DNA of 64,000 nt, taken from contig NZ_JAUSXV010000001.1 of the NCBI RefSeq assembly GCF_030816295.1, positions 620,001-684,000 on the forward strand, given 5' to 3'. Position numbers and translations under genes: made by a program. Below the pieces are notes generated by a model. It saw only the letters and a list, made by a program, of their open reading frames with translations, had not been told where the DNA came from and searched no databases. The DNA is from Microbacterium natoriense (GTDB lineage: Bacteria > Actinomycetota > Actinomycetes > Actinomycetales > Microbacteriaceae). Position 1 is the stretch's first letter; the number at the start of each line of letters is the position of its first letter. Positions 54,743 through 63,907 of this stretch are shown piece by piece.

Positions 54743-56029
54743 ATGCCAGGAATCGTTATCGTCGGCGTCCAGTGGGGCGATGAGGGCAAGGGCAAGGCCA
54801 CCGACCTGCTCGGCGAGCGCACCGACTGGGTCGTCAAGTTCAACGGCGGCAACAACGCCGGTCACACCGTCGTCGTCGGCGACGAGAAGTACGCGCTGCA
54901 CCTGCTGCCCTCCGGCATCCTCTCGCCGGGCGTGACCCCGGTGATCGGCAACGGCGTCGTGATCGACCTCGAAGTCCTCTTCAGCGAGCTCGAGGCGCTG
55001 AGCGCCCGCGGCATCGACATCTCGCGGCTGAAGGTCAGCGCGAACGCGCACATCATCACGCAGTACCACCGCACGCTCGACAAGGTCACCGAGCGCTTCC
55101 TCGGCAAGCGCAACATCGGCACCACCGGCCGCGGCATCGGCCCGGCCTACGCCGACAAGATCAACCGCGTCGGCATCCGCGTGCAGGATCTCTTCGACGA
55201 GAACATCCTCCGCCAGAAGGTCGAGGGCGCCCTCGACCAGAAGAACCACCTGCTGGTGAAGGTGTTCAACCGTCGCGCCGTCACCGTCGACGAGATCGTC
55301 GAGGAGCTGCTCTCGTACGCCGAGCGCCTGCGCCCGATGGTCGCCGACACCGGTCACCTCATCGCCGAGGCTCTGGGCCGAGGCGAGGTCGTCGTCTTCG
55401 AGGGCGGTCAGGCGACCATGCTCGACATCGATCACGGCACGTACCCCTTCGTCACCTCCTCGACCGCGACGGCTGCGGGCGCAGCATCCGGATCCGGTGT
55501 CGGCCCCGGGGCGCTCGACCGCATCGTCGGCATCGTGAAGGCCTACACGACGCGTGTCGGATCCGGCCCCTTCCCGACCGAGCTGTTCGACGAGCAGGGC
55601 GAGTGGCTGCGCAAGCAGGGCTTCGAGTTCGGCACCACGACCGGCCGCCCGCGTCGGGTCGGCTGGTACGACGCGCCGATCACGCGCTATGCGACCCGCA
55701 TCAACGGCATCACCGACCTCGTGCTCACGAAGCTCGACATCCTCACCGGCCTCGAGCAGGTGCCCGTCTGCGTCGCCTACGACGTCGACGGCGTGCGCTT
55801 CGACGAGGTGCCGGTCAACCAGACCGAGTTCCACCACGCGACGCCGATCCTCGAGTACTTCCCCGGGTGGAGCGAGGACATCTCGACGGCGCGCACCTTC
55901 GAGGATCTTCCGCAGAACGCCCAGGACTACGTGCTCGCGCTCGAGAAGATGAGCAACACCCGCATCTCGGTGATCGGGGTCGGGCCCGAGCGCGATCAGG
56001 TCATCGTCCGTCACGACCTGCTCGACTGA
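54743..56029 (+). CDS. purA: Adenylosuccinate synthase
   Basis: A 428-residue GTP-dependent enzyme that joins IMP and aspartate in AMP synthesis. The N-terminal [11 protein letters not shown] loop, [15 protein letters not shown] and [10 protein letters not shown] are all intact, and the C-terminal base-contact segment is present. Length is normal. An AAGGGGG ribosome-binding stretch precedes the ATG. The lactonase-like gene follows two bases after the stop. Confidence 0.97.
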   Translation: MPGIVIVGVQWGDEGKGKATDLLGERTDWVVKFNGGNNAGHTVVVGDEKYALHLLPSGILSPGVTPVIGNGVVIDLEVLFSELEALSARGIDISRLKVSANAHIITQYHRTLDKVTERFLGKRNIGTTGRGIGPAYADKINRVGIRVQDLFDENILRQKVEGALDQKNHLLVKVFNRRAVTVDEIVEELLSYAERLRPMVADTGHLIAEALGRGEVVVFEGGQATMLDIDHGTYPFVTSSTATAAGAASGSGVGPGALDRIVGIVKAYTTRVGSGPFPTELFDEQGEWLRKQGFEFGTTTGRPRRVGWYDAPITRYATRINGITDLVLTKLDILTGLEQVPVCVAYDVDGVRFDEVPVNQTEFHHATPILEYFPGWSEDISTARTFEDLPQNAQDYVLALEKMSNTRISVIGVGPERDQVIVRHDLLD

Positions 56030-56031
56030 AC

Positions 56032-57129
56032 ATGACGCGGTTCTGGCTCGGCGGCTACGGCCCGGCGATGGAGGGTTCGGCCGACGGCATCGGGATGCTG
56101 GCCGGCGACGAGACGGCGGCGACCGCGCTGAGCTACCGAGGAGCGGTCACCGAGACGCCCTCGCCCTCCTGGCTCGCCCCGCATCCGACCCTCGACGTCG
56201 TGTACGCGGCGCTCGAGGGCGACGCGGCCGTGCAGGCGTTCGTCCGCTCCGGAGAGTCGGTGCTCACGCCCCTCGGCGACCCCGTCGAGGCCGGACAGTA
56301 CGTCTGCCATCTCGCGGTCGCTCCCTCGAGGCGCTACCTGATCGCCAGCTGCTACGGCGACGGACGGGTGGTGCGCATCGGCATCGACGGTGCGGGACGT
56401 CTGGTTCCTGATGCCGCGCACAAAGCCGCTGAACTGCGAGCGGCGCTGCTCGGCGAGCCGCAGGATGACACGGGCGCCCCCGCGGGCACCGGTGTCGCCG
56501 CGACCGACCCCTATGGCGCCGAGGGCGTCCGCGAGTCGCACGCGCATGCTGCGGCGTTCCTCGCCGACGGCCGTATCGCGACGACTGATCTCGGCTTCGA
56601 TCTGGTGCGGATCTGGCGGCCGACGGCGGGTGGACTCGTGCTCGACCACGAGGTCGTGCTGCCGAAGGGCACGGGGCCCCGGCACATGGTGGTGCATCCG
56701 AGCGGACATCTGCACGTGGTCACGGAGTACTCCTGCGAGGTGTTCACGCTCGCCGCCGGTCCCGACGGCACCTGGTCCGTCGTGTCATCGGTGCTGTCGA
56801 GCCCTGTCGCCGAGGTCGGCGTCGACTTCCCGGCCGAACTCGTGCGCACCCGCGACGGGCAGTTCCTGTACACGGCTCTGCGGGGAAGCAACACGATCGC
56901 CGCGCTGCGGGTCCGCGGCGCGGGAGAGAGCCTCGAGCCGATCGCGCTCGCCGACTCGGGCGTCGACTGGCCGCGGCACCATCTCGTGCACGAGGGCAAG
57001 CTGCTCGTCGCCGGTCAGCGCTCCGACACGATCAGCCTGCTCGATCTCGACGAGCGCACGGGTGCGCCCCTCGGCATCCGTCATCAGGCTCCGGCACCGA
57101 CGCCGACGCACTTCCTGCCGGTGCGCTGA
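56032..57129 (+). CDS. Lactonase-family beta-propeller protein
   Basis: A 365-residue seven-bladed propeller resembling the 6-phosphogluconolactonase-type lactonases (YbhE/Pgl-like): GVRESHAHAAAF, GTGPRHMVVHPSG and a final SGVDWPRHHLV with VAGQRSDTISL are family features. Reaction inferred as lactone hydrolysis; substrate not certain. Two bases separate it from purA, so it is probably cotranscribed, perhaps without functional link. Confidence 0.8.
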   Translation: MTRFWLGGYGPAMEGSADGIGMLAGDETAATALSYRGAVTETPSPSWLAPHPTLDVVYAALEGDAAVQAFVRSGESVLTPLGDPVEAGQYVCHLAVAPSRRYLIASCYGDGRVVRIGIDGAGRLVPDAAHKAAELRAALLGEPQDDTGAPAGTGVAATDPYGAEGVRESHAHAAAFLADGRIATTDLGFDLVRIWRPTAGGLVLDHEVVLPKGTGPRHMVVHPSGHLHVVTEYSCEVFTLAAGPDGTWSVVSSVLSSPVAEVGVDFPAELVRTRDGQFLYTALRGSNTIAALRVRGAGESLEPIALADSGVDWPRHHLVHEGKLLVAGQRSDTISLLDLDERTGAPLGIRHQAPAPTPTHFLPVR

Positions 57130-57181
57130 GGGCGATTCCCGCGCTCACGCCCGCTCTACAGACTCGGATTCACGCCGCGAC

Positions 57182-57212
57182 TTGACCTCAACCTTTGTTG
57201 AGGTCTTAGCGT
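57182..57212 (+). promoter_or_regulatory. MerR/SoxR-type promoter with dyad in a 19-bp spacer
   Basis: -35 TTGACC (57182-57187), a 19-bp spacer, -10 TAGCGT (57207-57212), then 7 bases to ATG 57220, so probably leaderless. The dyad GACCTCAAC (57184-57192) and GTTGAGGTC (57197-57205) fills the spacer. An overlong spacer with a CCTCAA/TTGAGG dyad is the hallmark of MerR-family activators such as SoxR. No merR gene lies in this window. Confidence 0.8.
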
Positions 57213-57219
57213 CGAGCCC

Positions 57220-58635
57220 ATGACCATCGACACGGGAGAGGTGCGGACCGCCACGGCCTCCGCGCCGGGCATCATGAGCGGCACCTATCTCTGGATAACC
57301 ATCGGCGCCTGCGCCCTCGTCTTCCTGGGGGCGTTCGAGTCCCTGGCCGTCACGACGGTGATGCCGGTCGTGAGTGCGGACCTCGGCGGGGAGCGTCTCT
57401 ACGCGCTCGCCTTCGCCGGTCCGCTGGCCACCGGAGTGATCGGCATGGTCGCGGCGGGGAACTGGGCGGACCGCCGGGGGCCCGTCGAACCGCTGTATAC
57501 CGCTGTCGCCGTCTTCGTGGCGGGTCTGCTCGTTGCCGGTCTCGCCCCCAGCATGGAGATCTTGGTCGCCGGCCGTTTCGCGCAGGGGCTGGGCAGCGGT
57601 GCGCTGACGGTCGCGCTGTACGTGGTGGTCGCGCGCGTGTATCCGCGCGATCTGCACCCGGCGATCTTCGCGGGCTTCGCGGCCGCGTGGGTGGTGCCGT
57701 CGCTGATCGGCCCCACCGTCGCCGGCATGGTGACAGAGCTGTGGAGCTGGCACTGGGTCTTCCTCGGCGTCGTCGCGCTCGTGCTCGTGGCGCTGCTCAT
57801 GGTCGTCCCGGCTCTCAAGAATCTCGCTCGCGACGGCGGCGACCGCTCGATCCCGTGGTCGCTCGGACTCCTCGGCTGGTCCGTCCTGGCCGCGGTCGCC
57901 GTTCTCGCGCTCGATCTTCTGGGCGACGTGCCCGGCGCGGGGCCCGTGCTGGCTGTCGCGGCCGTGATCGTGGCTCTGATCGCCGTCCGGCCGCTGCTGC
58001 CCAAGGGCAGCCTCGCGGCCCGTCGAGGTCTGCCCTCGGTGATCCTCGTCCGAGGGCTCGCTGCGGCGGCGTTCTTCGGAACGCAGGTGTACATCCCGTA
58101 TCTGCTCACCGATCGCTACGACTTCACCCCGACGCTCGCCGGGCTGTCGTTGACCGGCGGCGCCTTGGCCTGGTCGGCCGCAGCCACCGTGCAGGGGCGC
58201 ATGGGCACGCGGCTGTCGAGCGTCGTCGCCGTGCGGATCGGCACCGGTCTCGTGGTCGCGGGCATCCTGCTCGCGCTCGTGTCCGCGGTGCTGCACATGC
58301 ATGCCCTGGCGATCGTCGCCGCCTGGATCGTCGCCGGCACCGGCATGGGGCTGATGAGCCCGCGCACCAGCGCCCTCACCCTCGAGATGTCGACACCCGA
58401 GAACCAGGGCTTCAACAGCTCGGCGATGACCGTCGCCGATTCCTTCAGCAGCGCCCTGTCGCTGGCCGTGACCGGCGTGCTGTTCGCCACGGCCGCCAGT
58501 GCCGCCGCCGTCGCGGACCCGTTCGTCGTCGTGTTCGCCTTCGCCGGCGCGGTCGCCGTCGCAGCGGCCGTGCTGTCACCCCGGCTGGCGCCGCGAGCGC
58601 ACGGCGACGCCGCCCGAGAGGTGGCAGCGCCGTGA
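57220..58635 (+). CDS. MFS transporter under a MerR-type promoter
   Basis: A 471-residue permease with about 14 helices, DHA2-like: FESLAVTTVMPVVSADL, WADRRGPVEPL (motif A), RFAQGLGSGALTVAL and the later MSPRTSALTLEMSTPENQG. Drug or toxic-metabolite export is likely. The stop overlaps the quinone-oxidoreductase-like gene by 4 bases. ATG 57220 appears to be the first transcribed codon. Confidence 0.86.
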   Translation: MTIDTGEVRTATASAPGIMSGTYLWITIGACALVFLGAFESLAVTTVMPVVSADLGGERLYALAFAGPLATGVIGMVAAGNWADRRGPVEPLYTAVAVFVAGLLVAGLAPSMEILVAGRFAQGLGSGALTVALYVVVARVYPRDLHPAIFAGFAAAWVVPSLIGPTVAGMVTELWSWHWVFLGVVALVLVALLMVVPALKNLARDGGDRSIPWSLGLLGWSVLAAVAVLALDLLGDVPGAGPVLAVAAVIVALIAVRPLLPKGSLAARRGLPSVILVRGLAAAAFFGTQVYIPYLLTDRYDFTPTLAGLSLTGGALAWSAAATVQGRMGTRLSSVVAVRIGTGLVVAGILLALVSAVLHMHALAIVAAWIVAGTGMGLMSPRTSALTLEMSTPENQGFNSSAMTVADSFSSALSLAVTGVLFATAASAAAVADPFVVVFAFAGAVAVAAAVLSPRLAPRAHGDAAREVAAP

Positions 58636-59618
58636 GGGCGATCGTGCAGCGCGACTTCGGTGGGCCGGAGGTGCTGAAGATCGAAGAGGCTCCGCTCCCC
58701 GAGCCCGGCGCGGGAGAAGTCCGGGTGCGGGTCGAGGCGGCCGGAATCCACGCCGTGGACACCGACATCCGTCGAGGAGACGGTCCGCCGTCGATGCCGC
58801 GGCCGGTGCTCCCGATGACGCCGGGGCGTGAAGTCGCCGGCGTCATCGAAGCGGTGGGTCCAGACGTTGATACGAGCCTGATGGCGGCACGAGTGGTCGC
58901 GCACGTCGGCTTCCGCAGCGGCGGTTACGCGGAGTTCGCCCTCGCGCCGGTCGCATCGCTCCATCTGATTCCCGACGAGGTCTCGTCCTCTCAGGCGGTC
59001 GCGGCAATCGGCACGGGCCGAACGGCGCAGCTCATGTGGGAGAACGCGCCCGCGCGTGCGGAGGATGTAGTGATCGTTCCTGGAGCGTCGGGGGGCCTGG
59101 GGAGCCAGCTCGTGCAACTGTCGTCGGCGGTCGGGGCGACGGTGGTGGCGCTGTACGGCGGAGAGGCGAAGCGCGCGACGGTGGAACAGCTCGGACCGGC
59201 CGACCCGAGGTTCATCGCCCTGGACTCGACCGATGAGGCGTGGCCGGAGCGGATGACGTCGCTGCTCGGAGAGCGACAGCCTTCACTTCTGTACGACGGC
59301 GTGGGTGGCGCGGTCGGTCGCGCCGCGCTCGAGACCCTCGGTCGCGGAGCCCGCATCGTGATCATCGGGTGGGCGAGCGGCGCACCCGTGCGTATCGACA
59401 CCGACGACCTCGTCGGCAGATCGCTCACGGTCATGGTCCCGCTCGGGCGTCCGCCGGCAGACCTGAGGGCTCTCGAATCGAGGGCGCTTGCGGCCGTGGC
59501 GGCGCGGCAGGTCGATCCGCCGGTGGACGAGTATCCGCTGGAACGCGCGGCAGAGGCCCATGCCGCGATCGAGCAGCGTCGTCAACGTGGGAAGGTCGTG
59601 CTCGTCACGCCGCGCTGA
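58632..59618 (+). CDS. Quinone oxidoreductase-like MDR-family reductase
   Basis: A 328-residue medium-chain dehydrogenase/reductase without zinc ligands. The N-terminus (FGGPEVLKIEEAPLPEPGAGEV) and the NADPH loop VIVPGASGGLGSQLVQL match the QOR/zeta-crystallin branch. GTG start with a GTGA overlap to the MFS pump. The pair under a SoxR/MerR-type promoter suggests defence against redox-active compounds. Confidence 0.88.
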   Translation: MRAIVQRDFGGPEVLKIEEAPLPEPGAGEVRVRVEAAGIHAVDTDIRRGDGPPSMPRPVLPMTPGREVAGVIEAVGPDVDTSLMAARVVAHVGFRSGGYAEFALAPVASLHLIPDEVSSSQAVAAIGTGRTAQLMWENAPARAEDVVIVPGASGGLGSQLVQLSSAVGATVVALYGGEAKRATVEQLGPADPRFIALDSTDEAWPERMTSLLGERQPSLLYDGVGGAVGRAALETLGRGARIVIIGWASGAPVRIDTDDLVGRSLTVMVPLGRPPADLRALESRALAAVAARQVDPPVDEYPLERAAEAHAAIEQRRQRGKVVLVTPR

Positions 59619-59722
59619 GGCCGCGGCCCATCGGCCGCACGGCACGAGTCGGCGGGAATTCCCCCGAGAGCGCGAGTGTTCTGGCACCCTGGACGCACGC
59701 ACCCCGTCGAATGGAGCCGCCG

Positions 59723-61144
59723 ATGACCGACGAATACGATCTGATCGTGCTGGGCGGAGGCCCGGTGGGAGAGAACGTCGCCGACCGAGCGGTGCAGGGC
59801 GGCCTGAACGCCATCATCGTCGAGAGCGAACTCGTCGGCGGCGAGTGCTCGTACTGGGCGTGCATGCCGTCGAAGGCGCTGCTGCGCTCGGCGCAGGCGC
59901 TGCGCGCAGCCCAGCACGTGCGCGGCGCGGCCGAGGCCGTCACCGGAAAGCTCGACATCGCGGCCGTGTTCGCGCGGCGCGATTCGTTCACGAGCGACTG
60001 GTCGGACGACGGGCAGGTGCGCTGGCTCGAGTCGGCGCACATCGACCTGGCACGAGGACACGGGCGGCTCACGGGTGAGCGCGAGGTCACCGTGACAGAC
60101 GCCGACGGGACGACCCGAGTGCTGCACGCCCGCCATGCCGTGGCGATCAGCACGGGATCGGATGCCGTCATCCCGCCCATCGACGGCTTGGCCGACGCGT
60201 CGCCCTGGACGAGCCGAGAGGCGACAAGCGCCCAGGCGCTGCCCGAATCGCTCGCCGTGATCGGCGGAGGAGTGGTCGCCGTCGAGATGGCCACCGCGTA
60301 CGCGGCGCTCGGCTCGACCGTCACGGTCATCGCCCGCAGCGGACTGCTCGGCGGCATGGAGCCGTTTGCGGGCGAGCGCGTCGCGGCCGGCCTGAAGGAG
60401 CTCGGCGTCGACGTGCGCCTGTCGGTCGGCACGGAGTCTGTGCATCGAGACGAGGAGGGCGTGCACATCGTTCTGTCCGACGGCTCGACGGTCACGGCAT
60501 CCGAAGTCCTGGTCGCGACCGGGCGATCCCCGCGCAGCGGAGACATCGGGCTCGAGACCGTCGGGCTCGAGCCGGGCAGGTGGATCGCGGTCGACGACAC
60601 CCTGCGCGTCCCTGACGTGCCGTGGCTGTACGCGGTCGGCGACGTCAACGGGCGCGTGCTGCTGACCCACCAGGGCAAGTACCAGGCGCGGGCCGCGGGA
60701 GACGTGATCGCGGCGCGAGCGCTCGACGGAGCGGTGAATGACGCGCCCTGGGGACGTCATGTCGCGACCGCCGATCATGCGGCCGCCCCGCAGGTGACGT
60801 TCTCCATCCCGGAGGTCGCCTCGGTCGGACTGACCGAGAAGGCGGCGAAGGACGCCGGCATCGCAGTGCAGGTCGTGGACTACGACCTCGGCTGGGTCGC
60901 GGGCGCGAGCCTGTACGAAGACGGGTTCGAGGGGCAGGCGCGGCTCGTGATCGACACGGAGCGCGACGTGATCGTCGGTGCGACCTTCGTGGGGCCGGAG
61001 GTCGCCGAACTCGTGCAGACCGCGACACTCGCGATCGTCGGCGAGGTGCCGATCGCGAGGCTCTGGCACGCGGTGCCCGCCTATCCGACGGTGAGCGAGA
61101 TCTGGCTGCGGCTCCTCGAGGGCTACGGGCGGGATTCCGCGTGA
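59723..61144 (+). CDS. FAD-dependent pyridine-nucleotide-disulfide oxidoreductase
   Basis: A 473-residue flavoprotein with the dihydrolipoamide dehydrogenase/mercuric reductase layout: FAD loop LGGGPVGENVA, redox box GGECSYWACMPSKALLR (Cys pair four residues apart), NAD loop IGGGVVAVEMA and YAVGDVNG. The C-terminal catalytic His of the HPT motif is replaced by Tyr (AYPTVSE), although the Glu remains. This may change its role towards a quinone or other reductase. ATG 59723 has GGAG 6 bases ahead. Confidence 0.86.
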   Translation: MTDEYDLIVLGGGPVGENVADRAVQGGLNAIIVESELVGGECSYWACMPSKALLRSAQALRAAQHVRGAAEAVTGKLDIAAVFARRDSFTSDWSDDGQVRWLESAHIDLARGHGRLTGEREVTVTDADGTTRVLHARHAVAISTGSDAVIPPIDGLADASPWTSREATSAQALPESLAVIGGGVVAVEMATAYAALGSTVTVIARSGLLGGMEPFAGERVAAGLKELGVDVRLSVGTESVHRDEEGVHIVLSDGSTVTASEVLVATGRSPRSGDIGLETVGLEPGRWIAVDDTLRVPDVPWLYAVGDVNGRVLLTHQGKYQARAAGDVIAARALDGAVNDAPWGRHVATADHAAAPQVTFSIPEVASVGLTEKAAKDAGIAVQVVDYDLGWVAGASLYEDGFEGQARLVIDTERDVIVGATFVGPEVAELVQTATLAIVGEVPIARLWHAVPAYPTVSEIWLRLLEGYGRDSA

Positions 61145-61188
61145 TCGCCCCATCCGATCGGGGAAGCGCTCCGAACAGGTGACGGAAT

Positions 61189-61239
61189 GTGTCGCACATC
61201 GACGCGTGCGCGCGCAATCCTCCCCCCGATGTCCGACAC
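61189..61239. promoter_or_regulatory. Imperfect inverted repeat upstream of the DUF427 gene
   Basis: GTGTCGCACATCG (61189-61201) and CGATGTCCGACAC (61227-61239) pair over 13 bp with one mismatch across 25 bases. A -10-like TTATAC follows at 61243-61248. It may be an operator, or the terminator of the upstream oxidoreductase gene. Confidence 0.4.
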
Positions 61240-61277
61240 CTCTTATACGCTCGAACCACATCTGAGGAGGCAGCACC

Positions 61278-61580
61278 ATGAAGGCCGTACTCGCAGGAAC
61301 CACCATCGCCGAGGCCGACGAGAGCGATCTCATCCGCATCGAGGGGAACTGGTACTTCCCTCCGGCGTCCGTCGCGCCCGACGTGCTCGTCGAGAGCCCG
61401 ACCCCCTACACCTGCCCGTGGAAGGGCGTGTGCCAGTACTGGTCGGTGCGGGCCGGCGGTGAGCTTCACGAAGACCTGGCGTGGTCCTACCCGCATCCGT
61501 ATCCGACCGCCTTCGACCGCGTCGGCAAGGACTTCTCGGGCTACGTCGCGTTCGCGCCGGGCGTCGAGGTCTCGCCGTAA
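61278..61580 (+). CDS. DUF427-family protein
   Basis: A 100-residue protein with the DUF427 core (IRIEGNWYFPPASV, YTCPWKGVCQYW and YPHPYPTAFDRVGKDF). Function unknown. GGAGG precedes the ATG by 8 bases. The ABC importer genes begin 18 bases downstream. Confidence 0.9.
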   Translation: MKAVLAGTTIAEADESDLIRIEGNWYFPPASVAPDVLVESPTPYTCPWKGVCQYWSVRAGGELHEDLAWSYPHPYPTAFDRVGKDFSGYVAFAPGVEVSP

Positions 61581-61598
61581 CCCCGACGGGAGACCGCC

Positions 61599-62453
61599 TT
61601 GATCGAGTTCCGCAACGTCACGAAGCGTTTCCCCGACGGGACGCTCGCCGTGAACGACTTCAGCCTCGTGCTGCCCTCGCGCAAGACCACCGTCTTCGTC
61701 GGCTCGTCAGGATGCGGCAAGACGACTCTGCTGCGCATGATCAACCGCATGGTCGAGCCGACCTCGGGCGACGTCGAGATCGACGGTGAGAGCGTGCTCG
61801 GCGGCGACCCCGTGAAGCTGCGCCGGAGCATCGGCTACGTGATGCAGAACTCCGGCCTCATGCCGCACTTCAGCGTGATCGACAACGTGTCGACCGTGCT
61901 GCGGCTGAACGGCGTGGGGCGCACGGCCGCCCACGCCCGCGCGCGCGAACTTCTCGACACCGTCGGACTCGATCGCGCACTCGCCGACCGCTACCCGAGC
62001 CAGCTCTCCGGCGGGCAGCAGCAGCGCGTCGGCGTGGCCAGAGGGCTCGCGGCCGATCCCAACATCCTGCTGATGGACGAGCCGTTCGGCGCCGTCGATC
62101 CCATCGTGCGCGCCGATCTTCAGCAGGAGACCAGCCGGCTGCAGCGCGAGCTCGACAAGACCGTGGTGTTCGTGACGCACGACATCGACGAGGCGTTCCT
62201 GCTGGGCGATCAGGTCGTGATCCTCGACAAGGGAGCGCGCATCGTGCAGGTGGGCAGCCCCAGCGAGATCATCGAGAGTCCGGCAGACGACTTCGTCGCG
62301 GCGTTCATCGGCGCCGACCGAGGGCGTCGGGCGCTGAGCCTCAAGCAGACGCCGCGCGGGCTCGTCGTGGTCGACTCGGAAGGGCGCACGCAGGGCGCGA
62401 TCGTCGGGTCGGATGCCGCGGCTCCCGCTTCTGCCGACGGAGCCGCCCCGTGA
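61599..62453 (+). CDS. opuCA: Compatible-solute ABC importer, ATPase (OpuC-type)
   Basis: A 284-residue ATPase: Walker A GSSGCGKTT, Q-loop VMQNSGLMPH, signature LSGGQQQR, Walker B ILLMDEP and switch His in THD. Similar to glycine betaine/choline/carnitine importers of the OpuA-OpuC type, which feed osmoprotectants. The C-terminal segment lacks full CBS domains. A TTG start with GGGAG 6 bases ahead; overlap with the first permease by 4 bases. Confidence 0.88.
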   Translation: MIEFRNVTKRFPDGTLAVNDFSLVLPSRKTTVFVGSSGCGKTTLLRMINRMVEPTSGDVEIDGESVLGGDPVKLRRSIGYVMQNSGLMPHFSVIDNVSTVLRLNGVGRTAAHARARELLDTVGLDRALADRYPSQLSGGQQQRVGVARGLAADPNILLMDEPFGAVDPIVRADLQQETSRLQRELDKTVVFVTHDIDEAFLLGDQVVILDKGARIVQVGSPSEIIESPADDFVAAFIGADRGRRALSLKQTPRGLVVVDSEGRTQGAIVGSDAAAPASADGAAP

Positions 62454-63139
62454 ACTGGGTCGTCGACAACTTCGGGTTGATCCTCCAGCTGACGGTGATC
62501 CACCTTCAGCAGAGCGTGATCCCGATCGTGCTCGGATTCGTGCTGTCGCTGCCTCTGGGCTGGGTCGCCTGGCGGTACCGCCTGGTGCGCGGACCGGTCA
62601 TCGTGCTCACAGGGCTTCTCTACACGATCCCTTCGCTCGCCTTGCTGATCCTGCTCCCCGCGACGCTGGGCTATTCGGCGATCAGCGCGCCCAATCTCAT
62701 CATCGCCCTGACGATCTACGCCGTGGCGATCCTCGTGCGCGCGGTCGCCGACGGACTCGATTCGGTCGACGAAGACGTGAGGCAGGCGGCGACGGCCACC
62801 GGCTTCGCCCCGTTCCGCCGCTTCTGGGCGGTCGAGTTCCCGCTCGCAGGTCCCGTGATCCTCGCGGGACTCCGCGTCACGGCAGTGAGCACGATCTCGC
62901 TCGCGACCGTCGGCATCCTCATCGGCGTGACGAACCTCGGCTACCTCTTCACGAACGGCCTCGAGCGTCGCATCATCGCCGAGGTTTTCGCCGGCGTCAT
63001 CGCGGTCGTGATCATCGCCCTCGTGTTCGACCTGGTGCTCATGCTGATCGGCCGGGCGCTGATGCCGTGGACCCGGGCGAACGCAGCTGCGGCGCAGGGG
63101 GCGACCGCTCGCGTCGCCACGACGAGGGCGGCCGCATGA
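62450..63139 (+). CDS. opuCB: OpuC-type ABC importer, permease
   Basis: A 229-residue permease with about six helices and the family EAA-like loop DVRQAATATGFAPFRRFWAVEFP (read in part). GTG start with a GTGA overlap to the ATPase. One of two permeases of the system. Confidence 0.88.
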   Translation: MNWVVDNFGLILQLTVIHLQQSVIPIVLGFVLSLPLGWVAWRYRLVRGPVIVLTGLLYTIPSLALLILLPATLGYSAISAPNLIIALTIYAVAILVRAVADGLDSVDEDVRQAATATGFAPFRRFWAVEFPLAGPVILAGLRVTAVSTISLATVGILIGVTNLGYLFTNGLERRIIAEVFAGVIAVVIIALVFDLVLMLIGRALMPWTRANAAAAQGATARVATTRAAA

Positions 63140-63858
63140 ATCTCTTCGCCGAGGCCATCGCCTGGATGCTCGCTCCCGCGCAGTGGACGGGCAACTACGC
63201 GCTGCCGAAGCTGCTGGGCGAGCATCTCGCGCTGACGGCGATCTCGGTTCTCATCGCCGCGGCGATCGCCCTGCCGATCGGCTGGCTCATCGGCCATACG
63301 GGCAGAGGCCGCGAGGTCGCGGTCGCGGTCGCCGGCGCCGCGCGTGCGATCCCGGCGTTCGGTCTCATGGTGCTCCTCGTGCTGCTGCTCGGCGTGCTCC
63401 GCATTCCTGAAGCGGCGATCACCACCTTCGTGCTGCTCGCCATCCCCTCGCTCCTCGCCGGGGCGTACACGGGGCTCGAGGCCATCGACCGCCGTGTGAT
63501 CGATTCCGCCCGCGCCATGGGCATGACCGAGTGGCAGATCTTCTTCAAGGTCGAACTGCCTCTCGGGCTGCCGCTTCTGCTCGGCGGCATCCGCTCTGCT
63601 CTCCTCCAGGTGATCGCCACGGTCACGATCGCCGCCTACGTCAATCTCGGCGGACTGGGCTGGCCGATCATCCAGGGCATCCCGTTGCGTCGCTTCGACC
63701 AGGTCCTCGCCGGCGCGATCATCGTCGCGGTGCTGGCTCTCCTGGTCGACCTGCTCCTCGCGGCCGCCCAGCACGCCGCGGTTCCTGCCGGCCTGCGTCC
63801 ACCACGAGCCGTGCGCCGTCGCGCGGCCGACCCGGCACCTGCATCCGTCCCCGCCTGA
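63136..63858 (+). CDS. opuCD: OpuC-type ABC importer, second permease
   Basis: A 240-residue permease of six helices, with DSARAMGMTEWQIFFKVELPLG as the EAA-like loop. ATG start with an ATGA overlap. It is followed by the binding-protein gene. Confidence 0.88.
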   Translation: MNLFAEAIAWMLAPAQWTGNYALPKLLGEHLALTAISVLIAAAIALPIGWLIGHTGRGREVAVAVAGAARAIPAFGLMVLLVLLLGVLRIPEAAITTFVLLAIPSLLAGAYTGLEAIDRRVIDSARAMGMTEWQIFFKVELPLGLPLLLGGIRSALLQVIATVTIAAYVNLGGLGWPIIQGIPLRRFDQVLAGAIIVAVLALLVDLLLAAAQHAAVPAGLRPPRAVRRRAADPAPASVPA

Positions 63859-63907
63859 TCCCACCCACAGCACCAGAGATCCCCGCACTCCCAGAGAAGA
63901 GGAAGTC

